64,000 nt of DNA, taken from an uncultured Prevotellaceae bacterium (GTDB lineage Bacteria; Bacteroidota; Bacteroidia; Bacteroidales; Bacteroidaceae). Position 1 is the first letter of the stretch. Every line of letters begins with the position of its first letter. A model generated the notes under the pieces. The model saw nothing but the letters and a program-made list of their open reading frames with translations. It was not told the origin of the DNA and ran no database searches. The position numbers and the translations under genes are program-made. This document shows, one piece after another, positions 56,768-64,000 of this stretch. The stretch spans positions 124,001 to 188,000 of the forward strand of contig CAMZAE010000001.1 of NCBI GenBank assembly GCA_947304115.1, written 5' to 3'.

Positions 56768-57844
56768 ATGCAAAACAGTCAAGTTTTCCTGCCTGCCGAG
56801 TGGCACGAACAGAGTGCTGTGCAGCTAACCTGGCCGCACAAAGCTACAGACTGGCGTTATGTCCTGAATGCTGTTACGTCTTGTTATATTGATATGACAA
56901 TGGCTTTGTCGTCGCGCGTTCACGTCATCATCGTCACGCCAAATCCCGACCAGACACACAGGCTGCTCAGAGAGCACTTGCCGATGAAGCACTTTCGGCA
57001 TATCTCATTCTGCAAAGCTCGTACCAACGACACCTGGGCACGCGATCATGGTTTCATTACGTTGCTCGCACCAGACGGCCCACGACTGCTTGACTTCAAG
57101 TTCAACGGTTGGGGGGAGAAGTTTCCTGCCAAGTTCGACAATTGCATTTGCCGAAGGATGGCTGAGAAGAAGATTGTGAAAGGGAAGTACGAAAAGCATC
57201 TTGACTTTGTCCTCGAGGGCGGCAGCATCGAGAGCGACGGCAAGGGAGCCATCCTGACCACCAGCCGATGCCTGCTCGCGCCACACCGCAACCAACCTAT
57301 GACGCAGGCACAAATCGAGGCACGTCTGCTCGAGGCGCTCCATGCCAAGCGCATTCTTTGGCTCGACCACGGCTATCTTGCAGGAGACGATACCGACTGC
57401 CACATTGACACGCTGGCCCGCTTCTGCCCCGACGACACAATTGCCTACGTGCAGTGCCTCGACAAGAATGACGAGCATTACGACGAGTTGCGTCTCATGG
57501 AGGCACAGTTGCAGGAGTTCCGCACGATGGAAGGCAAGCCGTACCGCCTCATTCCGCTACCGATGGCAAAAGCCGTCTATGACGAAGACAAGAACCGTCT
57601 GCCTGCCACATACGCTAACTTCCTCGTCATCAACGGAGCGGTTTTAATGCCCACCTACGGCGACCCCGACACAGACACCCAGGCAAAAGAACGGCTTCAG
57701 GAGGCATTCCCCAAGCACGACATCATCGGCATCGACTGCCGCATCCTCATCACCCAGCATGGCAGCCTGCATTGCTGCACAATGCAGTTCCCGAAAGATA
57801 TGAAGAATGAAGAAATTGCTACCGCCATTGACTTTATTCCCTAA
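56768..57844 (+). CDS. aguA: Agmatine deiminase
   Basis: AguA converts agmatine to N-carbamoylputrescine and ammonia in the cytoplasm, the first step of polyamine synthesis by this route. The protein has 358 residues. MQNSQVFLPAEWHEQSAVQLTWPHKATDWRY is the typical opening. TWARDHGFITLLA, FVLEGGSIESDGKGAILTTSRCLL and the C-terminal QHGSLHCCTMQFP with the nucleophilic cysteine are all conserved. The start is set at 56768 because the track ORF runs through the promoter. N-carbamoylputrescine amidase follows after 37 bases. Confidence 0.95.
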   Translation: MQNSQVFLPAEWHEQSAVQLTWPHKATDWRYVLNAVTSCYIDMTMALSSRVHVIIVTPNPDQTHRLLREHLPMKHFRHISFCKARTNDTWARDHGFITLLAPDGPRLLDFKFNGWGEKFPAKFDNCICRRMAEKKIVKGKYEKHLDFVLEGGSIESDGKGAILTTSRCLLAPHRNQPMTQAQIEARLLEALHAKRILWLDHGYLAGDDTDCHIDTLARFCPDDTIAYVQCLDKNDEHYDELRLMEAQLQEFRTMEGKPYRLIPLPMAKAVYDEDKNRLPATYANFLVINGAVLMPTYGDPDTDTQAKERLQEAFPKHDIIGIDCRILITQHGSLHCCTMQFPKDMKNEEIATAIDFIP

Positions 57845-57881
57845 ACGACCAGTCCCCTAAACGACTAAACGACCAATATAA

Positions 57882-58769
57882 ATGAAAGTCGGCATCATCC
57901 AACAAAGTTGTACTGAAAGCGTTGCAGAGAACCGCAAGAAGCTTGCCGCAAGCATTGCCAAGTTAGCAAAAGACGGCGCACAGCTTGTCGTACTGCAAGA
58001 ACTGCACGACAGCCCATACTTCTGCCAAACGGAGGACACGGCAAACTTCCGCTATGCGCTTCCTATCCCCGGCGAGGCAACGGAGTTCTACGCAAAGGTG
58101 GCAAAGGACAACCGCGTCGTGCTCGTCACAAGCCTGTTCGAGCGCCGTGCCCCTGGCCTCTACCACAACACGGCTGTTGTCTTCGAGAACGACGGCAACA
58201 TAGCTGGTATGCACCGCAAGATGCACATCCCCGACGACCCTGCCTACTACGAGAAGTTCTACTTCACGCCCGGCGACCTTGGCTTCCATCCCATACAGAC
58301 AAGCCTTGGGAAGCTTGGCCTGCAGGTCTGCTGGGATCAGTGGTATCCCGAAGGCGCACGCCTTATGGCCCTTCAGGGTGCCGACCTCCTCATCTACCCC
58401 ACTGCCATCGGCTACGAGAGTAGCGATACGACCGCAGAGCAGCAACGGCAGCGCGAAGCCTGGATAACCATCCAGCGCAGTCATGCCATTGCCAACGGCA
58501 TTCCTGTCATCAGCGTCAACCGTGTCGGCCACGAACAGGACTTAAGCGGCGTGACAGGCGGCATACAGTTCTGGGGCAGCAGTTTCGTGGCAGGTCAGCA
58601 GGGCGAATTGCTCTATCAGGCAAGCGAGACAGAAGAGGAGACGGCCATCGTAGATGTTGACCTCGGACGCACCGAGACCGTCCGCCAATGGTGGCCCTTC
58701 CTGCGCGACAGGCGCATCGAGGAGTTCGCGCCCCTGGCACAAAGGTTCATTGATAATAGTTCGTTATAA
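57882..58769 (+). CDS. aguB: N-carbamoylputrescine amidase
   Basis: This 295-residue nitrilase-superfamily hydrolase removes the carbamoyl group from N-carbamoylputrescine to give putrescine. The catalytic triad is visible: glutamate at 40 (VLQELHDSPYF), lysine at 113 (GMHRKMHIPDDP) and cysteine at 150 (GLQVCWDQWYPEGARLMA). The sequences FTPGDLGF and the closing WPFLRDRRIEEF also fit the family. With aguA it forms a two-step agmatine-to-putrescine pathway. The ATG follows the repeated spacer TAAACGACCAGTCCCCTAAACGAC. Confidence 0.95.
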   Translation: MKVGIIQQSCTESVAENRKKLAASIAKLAKDGAQLVVLQELHDSPYFCQTEDTANFRYALPIPGEATEFYAKVAKDNRVVLVTSLFERRAPGLYHNTAVVFENDGNIAGMHRKMHIPDDPAYYEKFYFTPGDLGFHPIQTSLGKLGLQVCWDQWYPEGARLMALQGADLLIYPTAIGYESSDTTAEQQRQREAWITIQRSHAIANGIPVISVNRVGHEQDLSGVTGGIQFWGSSFVAGQQGELLYQASETEEETAIVDVDLGRTETVRQWWPFLRDRRIEEFAPLAQRFIDNSSL

Positions 58770-58815
58770 CAATATCACGTTATGACGTTATAACACCAAA
58801 TCGTAAATCGTCAAG

Positions 58816-61008
58816 ATGTCCAGCACACTAAGGTTTCAGATTGTAGGCGAGGCTTTCACCAAACGGCCTGTCGAAGTGCCGAACCGCAAGGACCGCCCCA
58901 GCGAGTTCTTTGCCAAATATGTATTCAACCGCCAGAAGATGTCGAAGTATCTGCCTGCCGATATCTACAAGAAGATGTGCGACGTCATCGACGGCGATGC
59001 TGCGCTCGACATGGCAACAGCCGATGCTGTGGCTGCCGGCATGAAGAAATGGGCGATGGAACTTGGTGCGACGCATTGCACGCATTGGTTCCAACCCCTG
59101 ACCGAAGGCACGGCCGAGAAACACGACGGCTTTGTAGAACACAATGGCAAGGGCGGCTTGATAGAGGAGTTCACGGGCAAGCAACTCGTACAGCAAGAAC
59201 CCGATGCCAGTTCGTTCCCAAGCGGCGGCATCCGCAGCACTTTCGAGGCGCGCGGCTACAGCGCCTGGGACCCGACAAGCCCTGTCTTCGTCATTGGCGA
59301 CACGCTGATGATTCCCACCATCTTCATCTCCTATACAGGCGAGGCACTCGACTACAAGGCTCCGCTCAAAAAGTCGCTCAAGGCTGTTGACAAGGCTGCC
59401 ACAGCCGTTGCCCGCTACTTCTATCCCGATGTCAGGAAGGTTGTCAGCAATCTGGGCTGGGAACAAGAATACTTCCTCGTAGATGAAGGGCTTTATACGG
59501 CACGGCCAGACCTACTGATGACGGGACGCACCTTGCTTGGACACAACAGCGCAAAGAACCAGCAGATGGACGACCACTACTTCGGCTCCATCCCCATGCG
59601 CGTGGCCTCGTTTATGAAGGACTTGGAGATACAGGCACTGGAGCTTGGCATCCCCTGCAAGACACGCCACAACGAAGTAGCACCCAACCAGTACGAGCTT
59701 GCCCCCATCTTCGAAGAGACAAACCTTGCCGTTGACCACAATATGCTGCTTATGGGCCTGATGAAGAAGGTTGCACGCAAGCACGGCTTCCGCTGCCTGC
59801 TACACGAAAAGCCCTTTGCCGGCATCAACGGAAGCGGCAAGCACTGCAACTGGAGTCTCGCCACAGACACGGGCGTACTGCTGCACGGTCTGGGCAAGAC
59901 ACCGCTCGACAATCTGCGCTTCGTGACCTTTATCGTCGAGTCGCTCATGGCTGTCTATCGTCACAACGGCTTGCTCAAGGCATCCATCATCAGTGCCACA
60001 AACGTGCACCGCCTGGGCGCAGCCGAAGCTCCACCTGCCATCGTGTCGAGTTTCCTGGGCAAGCAACTCAGCGACCTGCTCGAACATCTCGAAACGAGCA
60101 CCGACGACGAAATCATCAACCTCACGGGCAAGCAGACGCTCACCCTCGACATCCCTCAAATTCCCGAACTGACACAGGACAATACCGACCGCAACCGCAC
60201 CTCGCCTTTCGCCTTCACAGGCAACCGCTTCGAGTTCCGCGCTGTGGGCAGCCAACAGAACTGCGCCGCAGCCATGATTGTCCTCAACACAGCAATGGCA
60301 GAGGCTTTGACAGACTTCAAGACGCGCGTCGATGTCCTTATCAGCGAAGGCACCGAACCAATGAAGGCCATCCTTCGCACCCTTCGCGAAGACATCAAAA
60401 CCTGCAAGCCCATCCGCTTCGACGGCAACGGTTACAGCGACGAATGGAAACAAGAAGCAGCCCGTCGCGGCCTCGACACAGAAACCAGTGCACCCCTCAT
60501 CCTCGACCAGTACCTCACGCCAGAGACCGTAGAGATGTTCTCGCGCATGAACGTCCTGACAAAAGCTGAGTTGGAAGCACGAAACGACATCAAGCTTGAC
60601 ACCTACACGAAGAAGGTACAAATCGAGGCACGCATCTTCGGCGACATCTGCATGAACCACATCATCCCCATCGCAACACGCTATCAGACACAACTCGTCG
60701 ATAACGTACAGAAGATGAAAGCCATCCTGCCAGCCGACGAAGCCGAGAAACTCAACCGCACCAACCTGACTCTCATCAAGCAGATGGGCGAGCACAACAC
60801 CTTCATCATCGAGAACGTGGAACGCCTTATCGAAGCACGCCGCATAGCCAACCGCATCAAAGACAGTCGCGAGCGGGCCATCGCCTACCACGACACCGTG
60901 GCGCCGCTCATCGAGCAAATCCGTTATCACGTTGACCACCTCGAACTCATCGTTGACGACGAACTCTGGCCCCTGCCAAAGTACAGGGAAATGCTTTTCA
61001 TCCACTAA
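58816..61008 (+). CDS. glnN: Glutamine synthetase type III
   Basis: This large dodecameric ammonia-assimilating enzyme of 730 residues is typical of Bacteroidales. It shows the GSIII N-terminal FQIVGEAFTKRPVEVPNRKDRPSEFFAKYVFNRQKMSKYLP, HCTHWFQPLTEGTAEKHD (ATP/Mg site), GWEQEYFLVDEGLYTARPDLLMTGRTLLG, the substrate-binding LGIPCKTRHNEVAPNQYELAPIFE and EKPFAGINGSGKHCNWSLATDTG. The C-terminal helical region carries the segment HIIPIATRYQTQLVDNV. All key motifs are intact. A short AT-rich linker precedes it. It probably follows aguB in the same direction, and a convergent palindrome lies after the stop. Confidence 0.97.
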   Translation: MSSTLRFQIVGEAFTKRPVEVPNRKDRPSEFFAKYVFNRQKMSKYLPADIYKKMCDVIDGDAALDMATADAVAAGMKKWAMELGATHCTHWFQPLTEGTAEKHDGFVEHNGKGGLIEEFTGKQLVQQEPDASSFPSGGIRSTFEARGYSAWDPTSPVFVIGDTLMIPTIFISYTGEALDYKAPLKKSLKAVDKAATAVARYFYPDVRKVVSNLGWEQEYFLVDEGLYTARPDLLMTGRTLLGHNSAKNQQMDDHYFGSIPMRVASFMKDLEIQALELGIPCKTRHNEVAPNQYELAPIFEETNLAVDHNMLLMGLMKKVARKHGFRCLLHEKPFAGINGSGKHCNWSLATDTGVLLHGLGKTPLDNLRFVTFIVESLMAVYRHNGLLKASIISATNVHRLGAAEAPPAIVSSFLGKQLSDLLEHLETSTDDEIINLTGKQTLTLDIPQIPELTQDNTDRNRTSPFAFTGNRFEFRAVGSQQNCAAAMIVLNTAMAEALTDFKTRVDVLISEGTEPMKAILRTLREDIKTCKPIRFDGNGYSDEWKQEAARRGLDTETSAPLILDQYLTPETVEMFSRMNVLTKAELEARNDIKLDTYTKKVQIEARIFGDICMNHIIPIATRYQTQLVDNVQKMKAILPADEAEKLNRTNLTLIKQMGEHNTFIIENVERLIEARRIANRIKDSRERAIAYHDTVAPLIEQIRYHVDHLELIVDDELWPLPKYREMLFIH

Positions 61009-61055
61009 AGAGGTCGCTTTCTGTTGCTCACCTTTATCGGCCTGGCCTGTCCAAA

Positions 61056-61127
61056 TGTTTGCTCATACATGTAGAAGCGATTGCTCATACATGTATAAGC
61101 AATCGCTTCTACATGTATGAGCAAACA
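61056..61127. repeat. Array of three 22-nt units forming a perfect 30-bp hairpin
   Basis: The left arm GTTTGCTCATACATGTAGAAGCGATTGCT (61057-61085) is the exact reverse complement of AGCAATCGCTTCTACATGTATGAGCAAAC (61098-61126), plus one flanking T-A pair. The spacer is CATACATGTATA. Read as units it is GCTCATACATGTAGAAGCGATT, then GCTCATACATGTATAAGCAATC, then GCTTCTACATGTATGAGC in reverse. It lies between the ends of glnN and the FISUMP gene. Confidence 0.92.
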
Positions 61128-61164
61128 ATGTTATGATTTACAGCAGGCGCAAGGTGCTAAAGCA

Positions 61165-62277
61165 TCAATGTACGCGTACGGGCCGGACGCTATAACCATA
61201 GCGGCGGAAGGCATTGCCGGAGTCGCCGGTTAAGGAGAAACCGGCGCTGTAGAACATAAGGTTGTACGCGTGATAAGAGGTGTTCGTGTTGAGTGAACGC
61301 GACCAATAGTAGCCGTAGCCAGGTGAGTAGAGACGCGTGCTTATGCGCCCGTCCGTAGCTGGCAAGAAAATACTATTACCGTTGTTCTTGCTTGTTATCT
61401 TCCTACCTTTCACACCATTATGCGTCGTCCATGTAGTCGTTGCGTAGTTGTACAATTCTTTTATCTGGTCAGGGCTCGGCATCTGCCAACCGCTGCCCCA
61501 ATTCGCGGTCGCAGCATCGTCCTCAGGCTCAAGCTCAGTCTTGTTGTCCGTGAAGCCCTTGTAGCCGTCGTTGCTTCGAGTGCAGTACTTTGTCAACGTG
61601 TTAATCGAGCCATTGCACCATTTGTATGTGCTCCAGTTGTACTCGTTCTTCGGCTCCGTCTCGCCCCAGGCGAAGTAGTCGCCGTACTCCTCGGGCTTGC
61701 TGGCACCCACATTGCATGTCGCCCAAAGGGTGCCGCTTGGCAGGCCGAGGTCAACATACTCATGTTCATTACCAGTGTTTCCAGAATCACCGTTGCTTCC
61801 TCCTTCACTGTTATGACTTTCTTGTAGCCTGATGAATGTAAAAAGTCCGTATTCCTTTCTTTGCCCATCACTAATCTCATAGTAATCCTCATAGAACTCT
61901 GCTGTCAATACATTTCCAGCAACACGAGTTATTACCAAACGTTGGCTGCTGGCATCCCCACTACCAACACCTCTGTAGTCATTCGTACCCACTTGCTCAA
62001 AGTTTCCTGGAATGTCAGGGACCGTTGATGTTATGTGTAACTTCCCATCAACTTTAGTAATACTCAAACCTCGCGATGTGGTTTCGGCATACGTTTCAAG
62101 ATTGCCAGTAGGATCAATACCGCCTCCTTTAGTATATTTCGACCACGCTACCGACTCTACGCGCCATGTACCTTCCACTGTGGCACCCCCAGCACCGCTT
62201 TCGTCGTCACCATTATTGCAAGCAGCAAAACACATTGGCAATACAGCCAATAACAATAAATAGTAATACCTTTTCAT
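61165..62277 (-). CDS. Secreted FISUMP-domain lipoprotein
   Basis: The protein has about 370 residues. The ATG at 62277 (MKRYYYLLLLAVLPMCFAACNNG) yields a clean lipoprotein signal with lipobox FAAC. The track start at 62304 adds an AT-rich upstream stretch (MLNKMRLIKMKRYY...). Residues about 35-145 form a lipocalin-like beta domain (VEGTWRVESVAWSKYTKGGGIDPTGN ... GKLHITSTVPDIPGNFEQVGTND). The C-terminal half is the FISUMP domain (EYVDLGLPSGTLWATCNVGASKPEEYGDYFAWGETEP ... PSPDQIKELYNYATTTWTTHNGVKGRKITSKNNGNSIFLPATDGRI ... FRRYGYSVRPVRVH), which is widely duplicated in Bacteroidales and of unknown role. It has a long structured leader (62278-62501). Confidence 0.8.
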   Translation of the reverse strand: MKRYYYLLLLAVLPMCFAACNNGDDESGAGGATVEGTWRVESVAWSKYTKGGGIDPTGNLETYAETTSRGLSITKVDGKLHITSTVPDIPGNFEQVGTNDYRGVGSGDASSQRLVITRVAGNVLTAEFYEDYYEISDGQRKEYGLFTFIRLQESHNSEGGSNGDSGNTGNEHEYVDLGLPSGTLWATCNVGASKPEEYGDYFAWGETEPKNEYNWSTYKWCNGSINTLTKYCTRSNDGYKGFTDNKTELEPEDDAATANWGSGWQMPSPDQIKELYNYATTTWTTHNGVKGRKITSKNNGNSIFLPATDGRISTRLYSPGYGYYWSRSLNTNTSYHAYNLMFYSAGFSLTGDSGNAFRRYGYSVRPVRVH

Positions 62278-62357
62278 TTTAATTAATCTCATTTTGTTTA
62301 ACATTTAATTGCTTCTTCATAATATAATTGTTTTAGAATGTTTATCAAACAGGGTAC

Positions 62358-62389
62358 AAAAAGAAAACGTGGACTTCTTCGTCTACGTT
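62358..62389 (-). terminator. Intrinsic terminator in the FISUMP leader
   Basis: On the minus strand AACGTAGAC, a GAAGAA loop and GTCCACGTT (one G-U pair) form a stem followed by TTCTTTTT. It lies about 80 bases upstream of the FISUMP start codon, so it would end the transcript early unless prevented. Confidence 0.7.
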
Positions 62390-62501
62390 TCCCAGGTATC
62401 GCCAAACACCTAACAGTCATATACGAGTAAAAGCCCACGCCTTGGCGTGAGCATCCGTGCTTTTACTCTTGACTGTTTCTTCAATTGGCGATTTGGGAAA
62501 C
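62387..62501 (-). ncRNA. Long structured leader RNA (candidate attenuator or riboswitch)
   Basis: Read on the minus strand, GTTTCCCA pairs with TGGGAAAC, ATCGCCAA with TTGGCGAT, AACAGTCA with TGACTGTT and GAGTAAAAGC with GCTTTTACTC. These four stems (34 pairs in total) are separated by small internal loops and capped by CACGC-CAAG-GCGTG. The last bases (GGGAAAC) overlap the 5' side of the terminator stem, so the two folds compete. I cannot assign it to a known RNA family. Confidence 0.6.
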
Positions 62502-62589
62502 AAGAATCTAAGCGGACGCTTCTTTATGTATGTCTCAATTCTTTTGTTTACTTCATTGGCAGGACAAAATTGGAAATGAAATTATGGTT

Positions 62590-63162
62590 TTAGGACTCTT
62601 CTTCTGGAATATGGAATCCGATGGGACGATGAGGCTTTCTTGGCGTTGTCTGCATGGCAGCCAGTGATTGATTAATCAGTTCCAATTGCACACGAGTATC
62701 TTCATTAATCTCGTTCTGGTCTGCAAGGATATCGTTCACCTCTTCTCGTAAAGCCTTTATGCCCTCTGTCAACTCTTGAAGTTTGGCAGGCAGTGCAGGA
62801 ATCGTGAGAATGGTTCGCATTGCAACAAAGGCACGAGTTATTTTTATGCTCATATCTATAGCAATCTCACTCCTTAATACGCTTGCAAGCATGAGCGCAC
62901 CATGTTCCGTAAATGCAAGAGGAAGAGCCGATTTGGGGCGTTTTAGTCTTGATGTCATCACAAATTGTGACGAGATAAACGACCATTCCTGTGGCGCGAG
63001 CTGGAACATAAAGTCTGTGGGGAACCGCCTTATATTACGTTTGACAGCCTGGTTTAACACACGTGTCTCAACACAATATAATGCTGCCAAGTCAAAGTCA
63101 AGCATCACACGCTGCCCGCGTATTTCGTATATCTTGTTTTGTATAACCTGAACTTCATCCAT
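62590..63162 (-). CDS. ORF6N-domain protein
   Basis: The 190-residue protein starts VQVIQNKIYEIRGQRVMLDFDLAALYCVETRVLNQAVKRNIRRFPTDFMFQLAPQEW, the ORF6N (KilA-N-like) domain known from phage and chromosomal regulators. It is followed by PLAFTEHGALMLASVLRSEIAIDMSIKITRAFVAMRTIL. The C-terminal part has a coiled-coil segment (LQELTEGIKALREEVNDILADQNEINEDTRVQLELINQ). It may bind DNA. The function in bacteria is unknown, and such genes are often associated with mobile or accessory regions. It has a promoter of its own at 63189. Confidence 0.88.
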   Translation of the reverse strand: MDEVQVIQNKIYEIRGQRVMLDFDLAALYCVETRVLNQAVKRNIRRFPTDFMFQLAPQEWSFISSQFVMTSRLKRPKSALPLAFTEHGALMLASVLRSEIAIDMSIKITRAFVAMRTILTIPALPAKLQELTEGIKALREEVNDILADQNEINEDTRVQLELINQSLAAMQTTPRKPHRPIGFHIPEEES

Positions 63163-63188
63163 TTTGCATTTCTTGGCAACTCGTTCTG

Positions 63189-63196
63189 CAAAGATA
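63189..63196 (-). promoter_or_regulatory. -7 element TATCTTTG of the ORF6N gene
   Basis: The forward strand reads CAAAGATA, 27 bases upstream of the start codon. Confidence 0.6.
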
Positions 63197-63248
63197 ACGA
63201 ATTATCTGATACGAGCAAAGAAAAGGGCAGTAAAGTTTAACCTTTCCC

Positions 63249-63956
63249 TTATTCTATCCAAGCCTCGACCTCATTATTCCTGATACGGAACTTGACTTCC
63301 TGGCCTGCGAAAGGCATCACATAGACGCGGTCGGCATCGTTGTGATAGTGAGGACGGGGATCGGAAGCAAGGATTTCTCTTAAAGCGGAAAGCCTATCGG
63401 AGTCAAAGGCTGCGAGAATTGAGGGTTGAAAGATGAATGTTGAAAGCTCTGCTTCGGTTCTCCCCTCTCCCCTTGGAGAGGCGTCGGTGGTGAGGCTGCC
63501 CTTGGCGTCGGGATGACAGTCGGTAAAAGGCAAGTAGGGCTTGATATCAAAGATGGGGGTGCCGTCCATAAGGTCGGCACCCTCCACTGTTATTACAGGA
63601 CCTTCTGATGTATGAAGGTCGATGCTCAGGATGCGGACGGAGGAAAGCCCGATGTGGTTGGGGCGGAAGGGGCTGCGCGTGGCCCAAACACCCATGCGAC
63701 GGTTGCCGCCAAGACGTGGCGGACGGACGGTGGGTTGCCACTTGCCGCCATCGCGCCGCGCTTCGCTGAAATCCCATAGAAGCCAGATGTGGCTAAAGCC
63801 TTCCAAGCCTCGCAAAGCCTCAGGGTTGCGATATTCGGGCTGAAAGACAATCCTGCCTTTCAGTCCTTTTACAAGTCCGCTCTGCCGCGGCACACCAAAC
63901 TTCGTAGGGAAGTCTGTCCTGATTGAGGCGATTGCCTTCAACTCGTAACTCTCCAT
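63249..63956 (-). CDS. trmO: tRNA (N6-threonylcarbamoyladenosine37-N6)-methyltransferase (TrmO/TsaA type)
   Basis: The family methylates the t6A base at position 37 of certain tRNAs with SAM. The 235-residue protein (start ATG at 63956) shows KAIASIRTDFPTKFGVPRQSGLVKGLKGRIVF, LEGFSHIWLLWDFSEA, TVRPPRLGGNRRMGVWATRSPFRPNHIGLSSVRIL and VEGADLMDGTPIFDIKPYLPFTD, which form the UPF0066/TsaA beta-barrel. The C-terminal region AFDSDRLSALREILASDPRPHYHNDADRVYVMPFAGQEVKFRI is also family-like. Between them SLTTDASPRGEGRTEAE is an insertion encoded by a GC-rich palindrome. The gene ends close to the window edge, and its promoter would lie beyond the last bases. Confidence 0.9.
   Translation of the reverse strand: MESYELKAIASIRTDFPTKFGVPRQSGLVKGLKGRIVFQPEYRNPEALRGLEGFSHIWLLWDFSEARRDGGKWQPTVRPPRLGGNRRMGVWATRSPFRPNHIGLSSVRILSIDLHTSEGPVITVEGADLMDGTPIFDIKPYLPFTDCHPDAKGSLTTDASPRGEGRTEAELSTFIFQPSILAAFDSDRLSALREILASDPRPHYHNDADRVYVMPFAGQEVKFRIRNNEVEAWIE
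63464..63500 (-). repeat. In-frame GC-rich palindromic element in trmO
   Basis: The forward strand contains CTCTCCCCTTGGAGAG (63465-63480). Read on the minus strand it encodes SLTTDASPRGEG, in the same frame and orientation as the elements in ddl and res. Confidence 0.75.
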
Positions 63957-63977
63957 CAACCCTTGGTATGTTTTATA

Positions 63978-64000
63978 ACCACGAATTGCACGAATTACAC
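63978..64000. repeat. AACCACGAATTGCACGAATT element at the window end (partial)
   Basis: This resembles the palindromic extragenic element at 35004-35147 (AACCACGGATTTATCGGATT). It is cut off by the window edge. Confidence 0.5.

Noticed and set aside
59800-61005. 401-codon minus-strand ORF
   Set aside because: It is the antisense shadow of glutamine synthetase III, caused by the codon bias of a highly expressed gene.
1-64000. rRNA, tRNA, tmRNA, RNase P RNA, SRP RNA, IS elements, integrases
   Set aside because: I looked for characteristic sequence (tRNA arms, RNase P core, transposase-like ORFs) and found none. A covariance search would be needed to exclude small RNAs.

Overview
The window reads as a chromosomal segment from a member of the Bacteroidota, order Bacteroidales, most likely a Prevotella-like organism. 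The evidence is the promoter element TAnnTTTG (usually TACCTTTG or TATCTTTG) in front of most transcription units, and families typical of that order: a FimB/Mfa2-like lipoprotein, a FISUMP-type lipoprotein, a NigD-like lipoprotein, a short AMP nucleosidase, a type III glutamine synthetase, HSDR_N_2 next to holA, Wzx/Wzy exopolysaccharide genes and a TonB-dependent receptor. By eye the base composition is near 50% GC, with clearly AT-richer patches at about 33.4-34.0 kb and 41.9-46.6 kb. I saw no rRNA, tRNA, transposase, integrase or CRISPR array.

Layout. 0-5 kb: partial rluD-type pseudouridine synthase, ddl, a PlsC-like acyltransferase, a NigD-like lipoprotein and a TlpA-like thioredoxin protein. 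5-11 kb: a remnant-bearing spacer, a Crp/Fnr regulator, a GH84 O-GlcNAcase/hexosaminidase, a divergent polysaccharide flippase and a family 2 glycosyltransferase. 11-17.4 kb: rplM-rpsI and rpsB-tsf, then on the minus strand folD, ffh, a YqiA-like esterase and a DUF2582 protein. 17.5-24 kb: a small lipoprotein, an unusual OmpR-type winged helix protein with a degenerate histidine-kinase-ATPase-like tail, a TonB-dependent receptor, a fimbrillin-like lipoprotein, two small envelope genes and a Wza-like export lipoprotein. 24-29 kb: a small HAD phosphatase, a tiny membrane protein, a beta-barrel protein, and a minus-strand pyrK-pyrD-trmD-zeta toxin-small protein series behind an XRE regulator. 29-32.4 kb: a long noncoding stretch, then holA and AMP nucleosidase, divergent from an HSDR_N_2 protein. 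32.6-38.1 kb: a type III restriction-modification pair (mod, res).

38.3-52.3 kb is one long exopolysaccharide/capsule operon: an SLBB-type outer membrane exporter, a Wzz-like protein, a Wzy-like polymerase, two GT4 glycosyltransferases, a Wzx flippase, three hexapeptide-repeat acyltransferases, a WbsX-like GH99-type protein, a WecG/TagA/CpsF transferase and a secreted beta-helix protein. It has its own terminator-promoter boundary upstream and faces a secreted CotH-family kinase downstream. No initiating sugar-phosphate transferase is present in the window. 54.4-61 kb: a C4 zinc-ribbon coiled-coil protein and a Nif3-like protein, an orphan RelB/DinJ antitoxin, agmatine deiminase plus N-carbamoylputrescine amidase (agmatine to putrescine), and glutamine synthetase III. 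61-64 kb: a FISUMP-type lipoprotein with a long structured leader, an ORF6N protein and TrmO.

The most unusual content is in repeats and leaders rather than in genes. (1) A GC-rich palindromic element is inserted in frame in at least three genes (ddl, res twice, trmO) and is always read as an LTPxPSPxGEG-like peptide. (2) Several intergenic arrays of about 20-22 nt units run in direct then inverted orientation, and each array has its own sequence. (3) The leader of the FISUMP lipoprotein gene folds into a long four-stem hairpin whose 3' edge overlaps an intrinsic terminator, like an attenuator or riboswitch. (4) The winged-helix/ATPase-remnant regulator sits in a tight unit with a lipoprotein, next to a TonB-dependent receptor.
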